Of a DNA stretch of 64,000 bases, positions 13,265-43,517 are shown piece by piece; the stretch's first letter is position 1; every line of letters begins with the position of its first letter. The translations under genes were made by a program, and so were the position numbers. The notes beneath the pieces are model-generated. The model was not told the origin of the DNA and searched no databases. It saw only the letters and a list, made by a program, of their open reading frames with translations. Source of the stretch: Antennarius striatus (taxonomy: Eukaryota > Chordata > Actinopteri > Lophiiformes > Antennariidae); NCBI RefSeq assembly GCF_040054535.1, contig NC_090781.1:9861982-9925981 (forward strand), written 5' to 3'.

Positions 13265-16200
13265 TCAACTCCTCTTAAATATCCTCTTCATTAGTCTGAA
13301 TAAAGCAGTGTCTCTGACAGCCTTGGAGACCCTCTCCCATTGGGTGTCCTGCTTCCACAGTCCCTGCCCCTTTCTCTCAGCTCTGACCTCTGCCCTGTGG
13401 AGCCGTTTATGGAGACGCCAGTAGAAGCGATGGTCAGGAAGCAATCCAACAACAGGCGCTGTGCGAGCCAGACCAAGCCTGAGGACTTCTTCATTTATAC
13501 AGTAGCTCCACATCCACCTCTGCTGGAGACGAGAGGGAAGACAAGGAAATGACATTATGAAATACACACCTATTAGTCTAACATCAAGTAAACTAAGCTA
13601 CAACTCCCCCGCTTTGTCACCACTAATAGACACCTCACCCTATTTTGAAACACCAAACAGTGTAGCATGTCATCTTCTCTGCTAATAAGTTTTATCCACA
13701 CTGTTTGGGCAGGAAACAGGTTCTTCTGGAGCCATAGACTTCCCTCTGATGTCAACTCCACCCCAGCAAGATGCACCAGCATGAAGGAAGAGTTTGCACC
13801 TAAAGAGGGGGGGGCATGGGCCATTTAGATCACAACAGTACATTAAAGGTAACAACTGACTTGTGCAGTTATTGTTTAAGCACATTTTGTAGAATAGGGA
13901 TAATGGTTTTGTTTGTTTTTTTAATTTTATATACTGATTATAATCCCCGCAGGGAAATTAGTGGCACACTCTAGTTAGTTCAAATCATGCATATACAGCA
14001 TATGTACGCATGCAGAGGAGGTACAGTGGTGGGCAGCTCCTTTGTGGTGCGTCCCATATGAGCAACTTGTAAGGGGGACGGTGCCTTGCTCAAGGGCGCC
14101 TCGCTCAAGGGCGCCTCGCTCAAGGGCGCCTCGGCAGTGCTCCAGAGGAGAGCTGACACCTCCCACTGTCAGCTCACCTTTGGGTGTACTTTTGGGCAGG
14201 AGCTGGAATTGAACCGCCGATCTTTGAAACATTGGACGACCCGCTCTACTGCGCGCTCTACCACTGAGCCACTGCCGCCCCAGATTATGATATAAGACAT
14301 ACAGTACATGGGCTTGGATTTTGGTAGCAAATTTAAAGCATTAAATCACATTGAGAATTCATTTTTGTTTTGTTTTTTATATGATCACTGGTTTCATTGC
14401 TACAATAATAAAAGCATTTAAATTCAACACTGGGCCTTCACTACTGATGACTATAAATAGTTGACCACCTATGTGAAATAAATGCCTGGAAATGATCTTT
14501 GTAAAGTAGCCATTGAACCAAAATGTAAGATCTTACAGGTTTTAACATCTAGGAGGTCAAGAGGAACAATGGCATTATAAATTGCTGCTCCTTTGAGTTC
14601 TTCCAGCTTGAGTTGCTGATATACTACTATATAAACAGTAAGATGTTTTAAATTGTCTGTAACAGAAGTAATAAGCTTACCTGATGCTCTCAACAATGAA
14701 AAGTGATTGAAAGCAACAAGAGTCTGATGTTACTAAATACAAATGTCACACTGACTTTTTTTTTTAGCACTATAAGATTCAGACTGCTAACAAGCTATTC
14801 TTGTGTAGGGAGGAATGCATCTGCTTTTCAACATTTCTGTTCTATAAGTGCATGTCTTCAGGATTTCACTCAGTTGACCAGCAAACATTACATTTATATT
14901 TTGAAAGCAATGAAGAGAGGAGTGGCAGGTGAATCGGGACATGTTCCACTTCAAGTCCTCGTTCTTTGACAGCACGAACTTTTCCACAAAGTCTGACGTT
15001 CCTCTCAATAAAATAAGCAGGGATCTCAGATGCTGCTTGAAATTTGGTGAGCTGAGGAGGCAGAACAAGACACTTGAGTTTAATGACTCCTCGGGCAAAT
15101 GATCTTAGAAAATTCAGTTGAAGCACACCTTATACAGTAAGTCTAAAGCCACATTCAGATAGCGTTTTCATTCCAGGCCTGTTGCACTTTATTCTGACAT
15201 CTGTTTGAATGTGATGAAAGCATAATGGAGCATCAGTTTATTCCACCTCTGTGATGCCAGTTTGAACAAACACCATTTAGCCAGCTGAAACTGGACCAAC
15301 TCTAGACATCACAAGACTACGCTGGTGTATGGGATCACGTGTCAGTGTTCTGCAATGTTAAAACGCATGACATACTGTACGTCTCAACAGCAACTGTAAA
15401 AGCTGACATACTCTACTATATCTCCAAGCCAGGGTGATTTTCTGTGTTCTTCAAATAACAGACTTCCTATTTGTACCACATGATTAAATCTCTGAAGTCA
15501 ATTGTACACAAGAACACGTCACTACGACATCACACACATACAGAAGCCGGTGTTATTTCCTCTGAAAGCATCACAAAAGTAGAACACTATTCATATTTCC
15601 ACTGTGTAGTATCAACGCCCTAGCGTAATATTCAACACGACACATCTTTTGTCCACCTCTGATCTTATCAGTTGTTTAGGATTGAAACATCTCAACCTCC
15701 TCAATAAGCTGTTGCAATTTTTTTTTAAAAAAGGTTATATTCTCTAAAGCAAATTTGCTGCTTAAGTGCAGTCTTCATTGATTTATACTATACAGGAATC
15801 GACCAATCAGTGGTTCATTGCATTCAAACAGAACCTTCAAGTGGGAAAATGTGCATTAACCATGAATAAAAATGATATCTGAAAAGGCTTTAGATTATTG
15901 GACATTACACCTGGACTGAACTGGCTAGCCAAAGGAGCTCTTGCTTATGAACAAGTCTGCAATATTCATCCAGCTTTCGCTTTAAAAATAATTTCCCTAA
16001 AGGAGATTAATTAAGGATGGTTAATATTTTTGTTATTATTACTGTGTTTACTGAGGAGAATAGGCACTGCTGGTATTTTAGTGGATATATTTGTCAAAGT
16101 GTTGAATTTAAGTGGTTAATTAAATTAAATTTCCACTTTTTTTCCCCACTCCATATTTATATTCATACCACAACATATTTCAAAGGGATAAATTGTCCTG

Positions 16201-17818
16201 ACTCCACAAAATTTATTTCAATGCATTTAATGAAACCCCGATTTTAAAAAGTTGACATGCTGTGTATAATGTATATTTTTTAAAAAGGTGATAATTTACT
16301 TTTGTTTTCCACCAACCAAGCTGAAAATAGTGCAAACACAATATATTTACTGTTTCAGTTCATTGAATTCATTATTATCTTCAAATATAAAATTTGTGAG
16401 GGTATTTGGCCATCAGTACATTCGTTTGTCCATTCTTCCGTCAAACTCTTTAGTTATTATGTGTCCAGAGCAAGGTTTCTGTTGCAAACATTCAGCTTCA
16501 CTAAACCATATGGCTACATTTTGCCCTGAAAAATGGTGGGTTGGCACAATGCAAACCCGTGCCAAATTTATTTTGAAAAAGGGAATATGTGTAACTAACA
16601 AGATTTAACTAACAACACTTTTGCATACATGGCGTACAATTCAGCAAATGTACCTTGTTTGACACCTTGTGCCACTGAACTAACAGCCAGTGGAAACATT
16701 TCTGGCGTTACTATCCAGTGATCCTATGATGTGATGCAAATGAGTCTTTTATACTGAAGATTTATTTATTTTTATTCAGAATGCCTTTCATAAAGTAGTT
16801 TTTAAACATGCTTTTCTTCATTAAAATAAACATGTGGCCTGTTTGACTCTGTCAGAACTACTGTAGAATTCATTGCTTATATCTAAAACAATGTTGGAGC
16901 ACATAACAGGGAAATACCAATTAAATTTGTAGAGTGGATCTCTGTAAAGCAGCAGATTATGGTGTTTTTTCTGCTTTCTCTAACAATATGAGGCAGGTCC
17001 CTTCCACCATTTCCATAATTACAAATAAACTGTCCAGCATATTTTGATGAATCTTGACAGAATGTTTGGCATGTGTCAAGTAAGACAATGTTCATTTTTG
17101 CTGTGGTTCCAGATAAAGGGATGAAATCCAAATTATTTTTTTTTAAATTTGGCTGTTTTGAGCATTGTACAGAATTTTTGGATGTTTTTTGTGCTCAATT
17201 TCACTTAAACTACCTGATGGTTTAACATGTAATCATATGAAAGAATGAAATATGTGCCATAGAAGAAATCAAATAATCAGTTAGAGGGAAAGTATATCAT
17301 TAGTGTCGCAATAAAGCCTGAAACAAAGGACAGCTGCTATTTCATTTGGGAAATTTATAACAGAAATGAAATGTGATATGTGCAGCTGTGTCCTTTAGTC
17401 TCTTACCAGTTTGATACTCCTTGATATTAGAACAACACCAACAACTGCCAGCCCGGTGCTAATGTTCTATGTGAGAGAAGAGAAAGCAGTTAAGGTTTTG
17501 GAGTTGACATGAAGACATTTATACAACCAGCAGCTCTACTTAACATGTGCAGGACCTGCACAATGAGACTTGGACAGATACAGTGGTGCCAAGATCAAAC
17601 TGGGGACGACTGATCTGAAGAAGTGTGGGGCTAAGAAGTCACCATGCTGCACATTCACTCCTTATAAAAGAGGCTCCTACCCGTACAAGTGTTAAATTAT
17701 CATCTGCGAACTGAGATATTAAAGATACGATGTTGTTAGATGGCTGAGTTCCTTCATCTCTTTGCTGTCTGTCACTCCTTCCCGCAGCGCTTTCTTTTTC
17801 TCGCAGAGATTCCGGCAT
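13265..17818 (-). CDS. c3orf33: C3orf33 homologue (membrane-anchored SNase-like protein)
   Basis: Five coding exons on the minus strand join in phase: 17818-17681, 17466-17407, 15051-14892, 13799-13639 and 13522-13265 (777 nt, 258 residues; human about 294). The ATG at 17818 has A at -3 and gives MPESLREKE. Exon 1 ends with ISQFADDNLTLVR; exon 2 is a single hydrophobic segment (NISTGLAVVGVVLISRSIKL, about residues 47-66), probably a membrane anchor. Exons 3-5 carry YFIERNVRLCGKV, LEVEHVPIHLPLL, VHLAGVEL and CINEEVLRLGLA, matching the human protein in order; this part resembles the staphylococcal-nuclease-like fold, without obvious catalytic residues. In human it has been reported to dampen AP-1 signalling; its role is otherwise unclear. 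Uncertain points: the exon 3 donor (14892) and a NAGNAG acceptor at exon 5 (Gln kept or lost). Confidence 0.9.
13985..14284 (-). mobile_element. tRNA-derived SINE in a c3orf33 intron
   Basis: Read on the minus strand, the element begins with GGGGCGGCAGTGGCTCAGTG, whose TGGCTCAGTGGTAGAGC is a polymerase III A box. About 55 bases later GGTTCAATTCC is a B box, so the head is tRNA-like. The body continues through CCTGCCCAAAAGTACACCC to the tail near 13985. It lies in the intron between c3orf33 exons 3 and 4, in the same orientation as the gene. A 12-base CGCGCAGTAGAG-type duplication interrupts the A-box to B-box interval. The exact family and 3' end are not determined. Confidence 0.8.
14088..14132. 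repeat. three perfect 15-base tandem copies inside the SINE
   Basis: The unit GCTCAAGGGCGCCTC occurs three times head to tail with no mismatch at 14088-14102, 14103-14117 and 14118-14132. The frame is preserved, giving a Leu-Lys-Gly-Ala-Ser repeat, which explains a short open frame; it is not a gene. Confidence 0.93.
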
Positions 17819-19255
17819 GTTGTTGACATGTCTCGATGCGTCTGACGCCAGGCCTGTGTGGGCGGGGCCAACGAGGGCACCGTTCGTACCGAGACTCCGC
17901 CCCGTGGCCTGACGTGAAATGACAGGGAGGCGTTTGGGTACGCTTGAAATTTGATGCATCTTATAAAATCCACAAATTGCATGAAGATTCTGCTAGGACA
18001 ATCAAAGTAAATAATAACCACATTCTGTTTTAACACAGTCCTGAAGTTGCAGAATAGTTTTTTTGTGCATAGTGCAGCTGAGATTCGTATGATCTAATCG
18101 CGCAATAATAACAGCTGGGATCATCATCTTTGTCTGCAAAACTTGACCTAGATAAGTTCATATATGCAGTAAAAGTCAATGCACATTGCAAAACCATGAG
18201 TGAGAGAATAACTCTTTTATTAAATCATGCTCAAAACAAACACATACAAAATAAATATGGAGGGTTTCCCGTTTTCTTGACACAGTCCGCTAATTTTGAA
18301 ATATATTTAGCGACAACCAACACAGTGGAGTGACTACTGACTGTATGACAGATGCACCGGAGCTCTCATCTTGTGAGCTGTGAAGTCATAGAGCTACTTG
18401 AAGACGGATGACGCCCCCATTACCACAAATTGGCCAATAGGAGTTGAGAGGCAGAGTTGTCCTCCTGGCCGCCATTAAAGAATTCAATCCATGAACTGAA
18501 ATAATGGAAATCTGCAGGACCCATGGATCAGACAGAGGAAAGTAGCAGATGAGTAGACGCACTTATTTAGCATTTCATCTCTTTAAGGAGTAGTTTTACT
18601 ATGACGGACCACTGTGATGGTTTTAGTAAAAAGGAGGGTGGTGTAGATATTTGTTTTATTTAGCTAACAAGCTAGCGTTGGAGCTCTGGTATGTTAGCTT
18701 TTGTGCTAGCAGGCTAGGAGAGATCAGGGGGAGGGGAGAGTTCCTTTGCTTTGAAATTGTTTCAGATCGGCTAGCTGCCATTAGCATTAGCCGACCAGGG
18801 ACTGGAGCTTTTTGAGGTGAAGTTTTTTTTAGTCTTCAGGCTCGTATGCTCTATTGCGCAGATAACTTTTCTGGTGTTTGGTTTAACGGCAGTTCGGGGT
18901 CATATTACATCGGCTAATCGTAATTGGTGTTAAAGGTAATGTAGCAACAAGCTTGTGGCTAACCAGATCAGACAATACATTTCAGACAGGATTGATGAGT
19001 CGAATAGCTAGAAGCCTGCATTTGACGCTATTTGGCTGCTTGTCTAACGTTAGCTCGGGGACCGTGCTGGTGGCTGCTAGCGCCGGGTAGAAGTTAAATG
19101 TTTAACTAGCAGGAGCTAGCTGTGTTTAGCAAGTTGGTCAGCGCTTTAACGGGATCATTACTGCCGAACGTCGCTTCGCCAGCGAGTTAGATCAGCTTTG
19201 TCACCGAAGGTGATTGAGACGATGGACTTTAACGTTACAACCATACAGTGAAAGG
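17819..19255. promoter_or_regulatory. divergent promoter interval between c3orf33 and med13
   Basis: The two initiator codons point away from each other 1437 bases apart. The interval includes both 5' untranslated regions. At 18429-18438 ATTGGCCAAT is a perfect palindrome made of two opposed CCAAT boxes, a dual NF-Y site. At 18467-18475 GGCCGCCAT matches the YY1 core (complement ATGGCGGCC). From 18680 to 19250 the strand is rich in GCTAGC and TTAGC words, typical of fish 5' regions. No TATA box is obvious. Transcription start sites cannot be placed from sequence alone. Confidence 0.6.
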
Positions 19256-36567
<17,312 letters not shown>

Positions 36568-37440
36568 ACTTGAACTGGGTCAAACTGAGATCTGTTTGGA
36601 TGGATAGCTAGGTCAAATCATGGACTTCCTGCCACAAAGGATCCCTGACATTCAAAAAGGACCTCACACTCCGTCAGGGCAAATGTCCTCTTCCTCCTCT
36701 TCCTCCTTCCTAGTTTATCTTACACAACAGTGACTGGCTGGAGTTTTTCAATCAATCGGATGCCAAGAATCCACTTTAGCATTTTGGAAGATCAAGGGAC
36801 ATTTCATAAAGGAGAATAAATTGTCTTTTTAATGACTGTAGATTGCAATCTATGAAATTTTATCTTAATGAAATGCCTGCATATATTATTTATTGTAAGT
36901 TTTTAAATGTGGAATTTTTAATGCTTAATATCTTTTATATATTACAAATCCTAGAGGGTGTGTACATCTCACTGTAAAGGAATTGGTTTAAAAAGTGTAA
37001 TTTTCTCAATTACAACATGGAAAAACCTGTTCAAGTGAATTTGCTGTAGATTGCTTTTAGAATATTATTTTTTCAAAGGGTACAAACCTTTTTATTGCCA
37101 TGCTATGAAAATGAAGTAAAAGCTGGCTTGGGCATTTGTGTCCCACCCAATGAGCGGATGAGACTTACCTCTGTCTGCTTTGGCTCCAGAGTCTCTTGCA
37201 CAGTAACTCAATGAGCTCTGAAGAGGAATTAAAAGGTACATTGTCAGATTATATATTTTATATAACAGATTTAGGTAATTGTGTGTGTATATGTGTACAT
37301 ATAATTGTGTGCCGCTACTGATGGTGCAGCTTCTGTTTTAGGAATAAAGTGCGTCTACCTTAACCTCTGTTCTGATTGGCTTGTTTTTGACAGGTTTGAA
37401 CAGTTTTGGGTAAATAAATATTTCTCTTCCAAATAAAATG
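36568..37440 (+). terminator. med13: med13 3' untranslated region with polyadenylation signals
   Basis: After the TGA at 36565-36567 the sequence is AT-rich with no further coding. AATAAA hexamers at 37343-37348, 37413-37418 and 37432-37437 are candidate cleavage signals, followed by GT-rich stretches. The last two are close together and could be used alternatively. Confidence 0.65.
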
Positions 37441-38695
37441 TAGTCCCGTCTTTCATTTTTGTACATTCATAAAGACTGAACACAAAGAATAAATGAAATA
37501 AACTGGACAAACTTGATCTTGCCTGGATTCAGGGCAAAAAAGGTTGGCTAGCCCCTCAACAGGATCCCTACTCATACACTTTTATTTATATGCTACATCT
37601 GTATTTAGACTTGTCGCTATGAGACCCTGCACCTAAAAGTGATCCCTGTTATTGTCGAACAATCTGCTTTAAATGGTCTAATGAGTCATGACACAGAGGA
37701 AAATTGTGATGGATGGTGGCTGGATGTAGACGGACCCCTGATGGAATGGCTGCTTTCACCACACCTGTTCTAACAGGATCGGAATGGCTAGCGAGAGTGG
37801 AATTAGCTAATCAAGGGCAACATGTCATCCCAAAGCCTCATCCAATCACCATCTTCTGTCCCGTTTAATGGGATCCAGTTAAATTGGTCTGGGGCCTTCT
37901 GGAGCAAGGAGTTCAAGCCAGATCGCCCAGTTCAGAGAACACTGTTTAATATATAGAAGGATTTCAACAGCGAACCCAAACAAAGACGAGACGTTGGGAT
38001 TTCCAGCTCCAGCGCGACCTCAGGTGCCTCAAATGTCAGCTTCCTTCTCGTCCAACAGAACTGCTGCGACAAGGGGTTCACCAAGTAGTTGCTATTCATT
38101 ATAGGTGCACTTCTTCATCAACAACAGTACACAATACTCATAGACCTTAATCCACTGTCCATTTAGAAACACTGAATGGAAAAGAAAATGTTAAATTATA
38201 TTAAATATATTTCAACTTTAAATAACTTTAGTTATACTACTTCCCTCAGCATGCTAATATTAAGATGGTTTTAAGCATGTATAAAAAAATGTTTTTTCCA
38301 TTTTTTGATAGACAGAAATAATAACATTATTAATACCAATAATAACAAAAGTTAGCAGGTGGTAACAGTTTTGTTGTTTTTTTTAAACTTTAAAATTAGG
38401 AATTGTGTGATTAATTATGTGTAAACTACTTGAAGGATTGCTGTATGGAGTAGATCTACTCTCATATAAGAAGACAGATGGGACCACATTTAACTCAGTA
38501 AATTCGCTGGTTGCAGGAGGTACATATCATACATAAAATTACTAAAATAAAATACATAAAAATTTGCACAATACAAGATAAATGTTTTATACTAATGCAG
38601 AAAATCACTGTCTTTAGGATTTTGCCACAGATGCTACATGTGCTATAAAGTACACATCATTGTACATTGATGACCCTGGTGCTTATTTCTTTAAT

Positions 38696-38737
<42 letters not shown>

Positions 38738-41405
38738 TGTCTCCTCAGCCTCTACTTGAACAGCATTCCCGCTGCCACATAAGATGTTAGTCTCTAAACT
38801 GGAGGGATGATGGGATTAGTTTAAGTCATTAGGAGAAGTTAATGGTCTTTCCTGGTGTTGGTAAGTAACACTGACAAACTGAGCAGAGCTACCAAGCAGT
38901 TGACACTGGCGTACGGAAAACAATGTTCTCCTGACAGCTGACTGATTCATCAGTTAGGGTGCTCTTATTCAGATACAGAAAAGGACATATTTAAAGTCTT
39001 TGTTTTTACTCTGGTGTCTGATAAACAGGCTGGAGGAGCCGGATGCTACGCCAGGTACTGGATAACATACCTCAAACATCAAGACGCTGAGATTTCGCAT
39101 TGACTTTAGGTAAGAAGCATACAGGAAATGTGTTACTGTATTGTGTTTCATCAGAACATAGACTGTCAAATAATGTGATGAATGGAAACAAATTCTGTAT
39201 GTTATAGATTGATGCATTTAGATGCTGAAGAGGTTTAATTTTTAATGTAATTTTTTTTTTTTTACATTCAATGTATTTTTGAACATCTGTTTCTCATTTC
39301 TTAGTTACACTAAATATTCAACAATTGATCAACTCAGGACTATCTATGCTAGTATTAAATGTTGTCATAATTAAAAATTTTCCAGAAACAGTTATTAGAA
39401 TTACTGCAGGCTTATTTTCCGGTGAATGAATTACTGCAGCTTTAACTTTCTGTGGGAACCCTGAGGTGAAATCATTTGTGAGTCTATTGATTTCTGATAC
39501 CTGAGGACAGCTGGGATGCAAAAAAAAAGTGTTAGTCGATGTGAGGTGACGGTTTCTTAATTCCCTCAGATGACACCACTCGTCTCTGTCACCTCATTCA
39601 CTCCGTTTGAGCTCCAAACAACTGGCTCCTTTATGAGATTAAGAGATTTCTGCGACACGCTGACATGGAAGAAATTTAGAGAACATGGCATCTGCAATCT
39701 CCACCTAATCTTGTCTTTATGAGAAAGGAGAGATTAAGCAATGAGATTACTCAGGGTTAAAGGGGTACTGGCACAAACGGGATCGTAGAAATCCTTCGTG
39801 GAAACGTTTGCTGTGTCACAGAGAGAAATCAGCCCTGTTGTTTAAATTCAAGTATCACTTACAGTGTTATAGGTACAAAACCCAGGATAATTTCTCAAAT
39901 AATTTAAATCTAAATATTAAGTAATTATCACTGATTGTAATATGAAACATTTTATGATATTTTCACCCTGAGAATGTCTAAGTCGATTTAGGCTTCAGTA
40001 AATATCTTAATTTCTGTGATTTAATACGCAACACAGTGAGTCACAGTAGCAGCCTCTCCTCTCTGTACTTTATATTCTAGGCAGACCGCGCGTCTCAGTG
40101 CTGCCCATTCACTAACATCATCACTAATCAAGTGTCCTTGAAGTGGACAGATCCTAAATGAACTGAATGGATTGGCGCACTGAATACCTCAATTGGATTA
40201 TCGTCTGTAATTCATTCTAACAAGATATTTTCATTTGCATGTGATTTGAAAGGCAAATTGCCCAAGAAGAATTAACATGCATTACAATTTACCTTCATGC
40301 TGCTCAGATGTTTCTATAAATCCTCACAGATGCTGAAATTGTTTCTTCCATTTATTTCATTCCACCGTCTTCAGGATTCCACACATCCTCAGGGAAAACT
40401 CCAAAACACTCACAACAAAAACACCCTCAATTATCTGATGTCACTGTTCTGACACACGTTAGACTGAGGGACACGTGTGGCTGTTAAGTGTTCTGTTTGT
40501 GGTCCTGAACACAACTGAAAGAGAGTATCAAACACAAGCTGAAAGACTGACTTTTACAACAGCCTTCAGTCACTGCCACCAGAAACGCTGGACGTAACAC
40601 ACAAACAGGGATGCAGCCCAAATATGGAAGCATCACTGTGTGACATCATGGCTTTAAAAGGCCGGATGAACCCCAACAATCAGATACAGCCGTAACAATC
40701 CACTGAACCTGATCATCTAGATCATCTGGATTAATGTAAAAGGACATTTTATATTTTAAATACATTAAATACAACAGTTTTTTACTGATCCACATATCAG
40801 TAAGAAAACTGATTTAGAAAACTGATTCAGAAACTGATTTAAAGCACCATTATTCTACCAAACACACAAACATATGTTTGGCAAATTAAAACAAATCTAA
40901 AGACTTGTGCATGTCTTCGTAAGCCATTGGTGACACACAAAAAAAGACAACAAAAAAAAAGACATGCCATCAATATTTAAGTTGAGAAAAAGCTTTTTTC
41001 AAATTGTGCCAAAACACAAGATTTGTGACATCATTGAATTTTATGGGCTTTAATCTAACTCTGGAAAGATTTATGTGACTTCAAGATGTTAGTTTAATTA
41101 CCCTCTAAGTCAGTTACCTGCTTTAGGAAATATATTATTGGGTTTGCCTGTATAACAATTGCTAGATTAGCATCATATTTGCAATTTACCAAGTTTGAAA
41201 TAATTTACTAATTTACTAAATGATGTCAAAAGCTGCTAGCAGTGAGAACAGGCTTGAAGTTCTAACCCATAGTAAGTGACGCCATGACAACAGTCACCTC
41301 CTGGTACTGAGGACGCTCCCAGTACTCACTGCACAAATCCTGTAGCAGAACACACCATCCTACCTGCTGAGGAAATTAAAGCACATTTCCTCTTCTCCGT
41401 TTCAG
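37441..41405. other. intergenic or upstream intron of the unknown gene; nothing identified
   Basis: No exon could be recognised. If the gene at 41406-43192 has more 5' exons and a promoter, they should lie here. A 66-codon open frame without ATG (37948-38145, plus) and less AT-rich sequence at 37620-38100 are the only candidates, and neither has matched splice sites that I trust. Confidence 0.4.
38699..38734. repeat. (TG)n microsatellite
   Basis: About 17 uninterrupted TG units, ordinary. Confidence 0.95.
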
Positions 41406-43192
41406 ACGCCAACTTCATATTTTCACCGTCTGCTTCATCCACTTCGACAAATGCATCAGCACGCTGTCCAGCATGGCTTCACTCCCACCCTACACCAATC
41501 CCTCACCATCCTGCCTGCAGCTTTGACACAAATCCAGCACAGTTCAGTAAGGAGATGTGTCAAAACACTGTATTTTTCAATAACATTTTTTGAAATGTCT
41601 GTTTGAACTGAAAACGATTTATTTTTCAGCGTGTAGAACAATGTTTCTGCCTAACACTCCCAAAGCTAAATCATTAACTTTTACTGTAGTTCAACACACA
41701 TCTTCCCAGGGGAACAGCCAGACCCTCCTTCGGTCCTGTTCATGCCTTTCCAAGGACAACGCAGAAGTCTTTCAGGCCGATGGTGAGTCCAAGATGCATC
41801 ACTCAAAATAATCATCAATGTACAACAATGAACGTATGAAGACTCATGACTTCAGTGTAAAATGTTTGTACTTGAAGAAACGGGGGCGATGGGGTGCGCT
41901 TCATGTCTGCATTGCGTGGAAAATTTACGACAATGAACTAATGAAGGTAATTACTGAATAAACCTAATGTTTCAGACTTTATTGATGTATTTAGTCGTCC
42001 TTCAAAATGAGCGATATTCCGTGGCAGTTAGTTAAACTGGAGTTAAGGATTTTATGTGTTAGTAAAAACATCATCCTATAAAAAGATTGAGCCAGAACTA
42101 CAAATGTTTTAATGTCAGGCTTGCCTGTCATGTTTTTCAGGTGTGATCAAATTGATTATGTGAGATATAGGACAAAACATTACAAATGGTTGCATACATA
42201 GTTCTTTAAATCTTTTTTGTCTGATTCTAAAATTGTGTTGAATGCATTATTTATTAGAGAAGGCTGCAAAGACCCAACAGTCTCCATCCAACACTGACAC
42301 CTGAGTATCCTGTGACCAGTCAACACAAGGAATTTCAGCGGCTCTCCTGCAGACACGCACATTTTGGTGAGTTAAGGGACACAAGTAGAGAATATTCAAA
42401 GAAACAAGATCATGATTTTCTTAAAGCCCTGCTGATGCCACCTTTTTAGATCGTTCAAGTGAACACTCAGGAGAAGCGGCAGAAAACACAGAACACTTCC
42501 ACAGATGTTACCCTTCATCTCCATCCTGTTGTCCGATCAAGAAGGAGAAATTTGACTGGGAGCAACCAGAACAGACCCCAAACCAGCACAGGAAAGATAA
42601 AATCACCGAGAAGAAAGAGCCTGATGGCCAACAAAGTGAGTCCGAAAATAATGACAAGCCTGATGTCAGAGTCATCGGTTCCTTTGACAGGAAAAGGCAG
42701 CATGAGAGTGAAAGTTCCCCCAAAGTGAAGAGGGTGAAGCAGGAAGTTGTCCTGGATTATTCAAAGGATTGGCACACTCTTTTGTTTCAAACACATCTGT
42801 CTGCACACAGTGTTCCAGAACAACGTAGGTTCACCACCAGAAATCGTGAAGATCTCATTTGTTATCTGGGAAATAAGAGGAATCCTTACCAACCTGTTTC
42901 CTGGAAGCCACTGTGGAACGTTCACAAGAGATTGGAGGACCACGCCCGACACGACTGTTCAGTTACTGCATGCAAATCAAACAGGATACCTTTAGGGGCA
43001 CGAAGTCAGAAGAAGTCATTTCCTAGTTTCTTTGCACCACCTCTTCATTTCCCTGTTGGATCGACACAGGAGGCGGTTTACCACAGAGGTATAGAGCTTC
43101 TAGCCTATGACAACTATCATCTCCCCCACGCCAGACATCAACTCCCCCATCCTAACTTTCTGCCACACCCTGAGTCTCTGGGGTTTGTTTGA
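41406..43192 (+). CDS. unrecognised protein, 3' exons (partial gene)
   Basis: Three plus-strand exons are compatible in phase: 41406-41546 (acceptor GTTTCAG, donor GTAAGG), 41630-41782 (TTTTTCAG, GTGAGT) and 42450-43192 (CTTTTTAG, then stop TGA). Each ends with one codon base and the next supplies two. Together they give about 344 residues; 5' exons are missing. The last exon is a long open frame of 246 residues: a polar, Lys/Glu-rich first half with PIKKEKFDWE and RVKQEVVLDY (both fit the SUMO consensus), then KDWHTLLFQTHL, a Trp/His-rich block (PVSWKPLWNVHKRLEDHARH) and a Pro/His-rich tail ending PESLGFV. The composition suggests a nuclear regulator. I cannot name a family. The 41406 exon is the least certain. 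AATAAA follows at 43518. Confidence 0.65.
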
Positions 43193-43517
43193 CAGAAATG
43201 GAGATACTATGACTCCCAACTACAGCTACATTAAGTCCAGCATGTCTGTTCAGTTTACTGGTTGTTTCCATCTGTGCTTTCAAGCTCAACAGCATCCTGC
43301 ACAACGTTGAAAAGGATGAACGTTGTGAGCTTGTTTCAGGTCTGAGGTAGTAAAAAAGATACTCCATTAGCTAGAACTGATTTAATTAGGAGAATTATAA
43401 TAAAACGTGTTTATTTCATGAAAGTTCAGATTGAAGTCATCAAACCACATCTCATCAACATTGATTGAAAGTGTTTGACTCTTAAATGTATAACATAAAT
43501 CTATGAAGTGTCTGGTA

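Noticed and set aside
13265-13567. Single-exon 100-residue gene reading through 13522-13567
   Set aside because: Only the part after the CAG acceptor resembles C3orf33; the leading residues are intron.
14088-14132. Possible CRISPR-like direct repeats
   Set aside because: Copies are contiguous without spacers and in a eukaryotic SINE.
14200-14284. Functional tRNA gene
   Set aside because: The A and B boxes are those of a SINE head; the cloverleaf is interrupted by a duplicated segment and continues into a SINE body.
14086-14295. Reading frames with a repeated Leu-Lys-Gly-Ala-Ser or Leu-Glu-Arg-Gly-Ala unit
   Set aside because: They lie inside a SINE and reflect its 15-base triplication.
37948-38145. 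66-codon open frame as a 5' exon of the unknown gene
   Set aside because: No ATG, no trustworthy donor in phase, and length within chance expectation.
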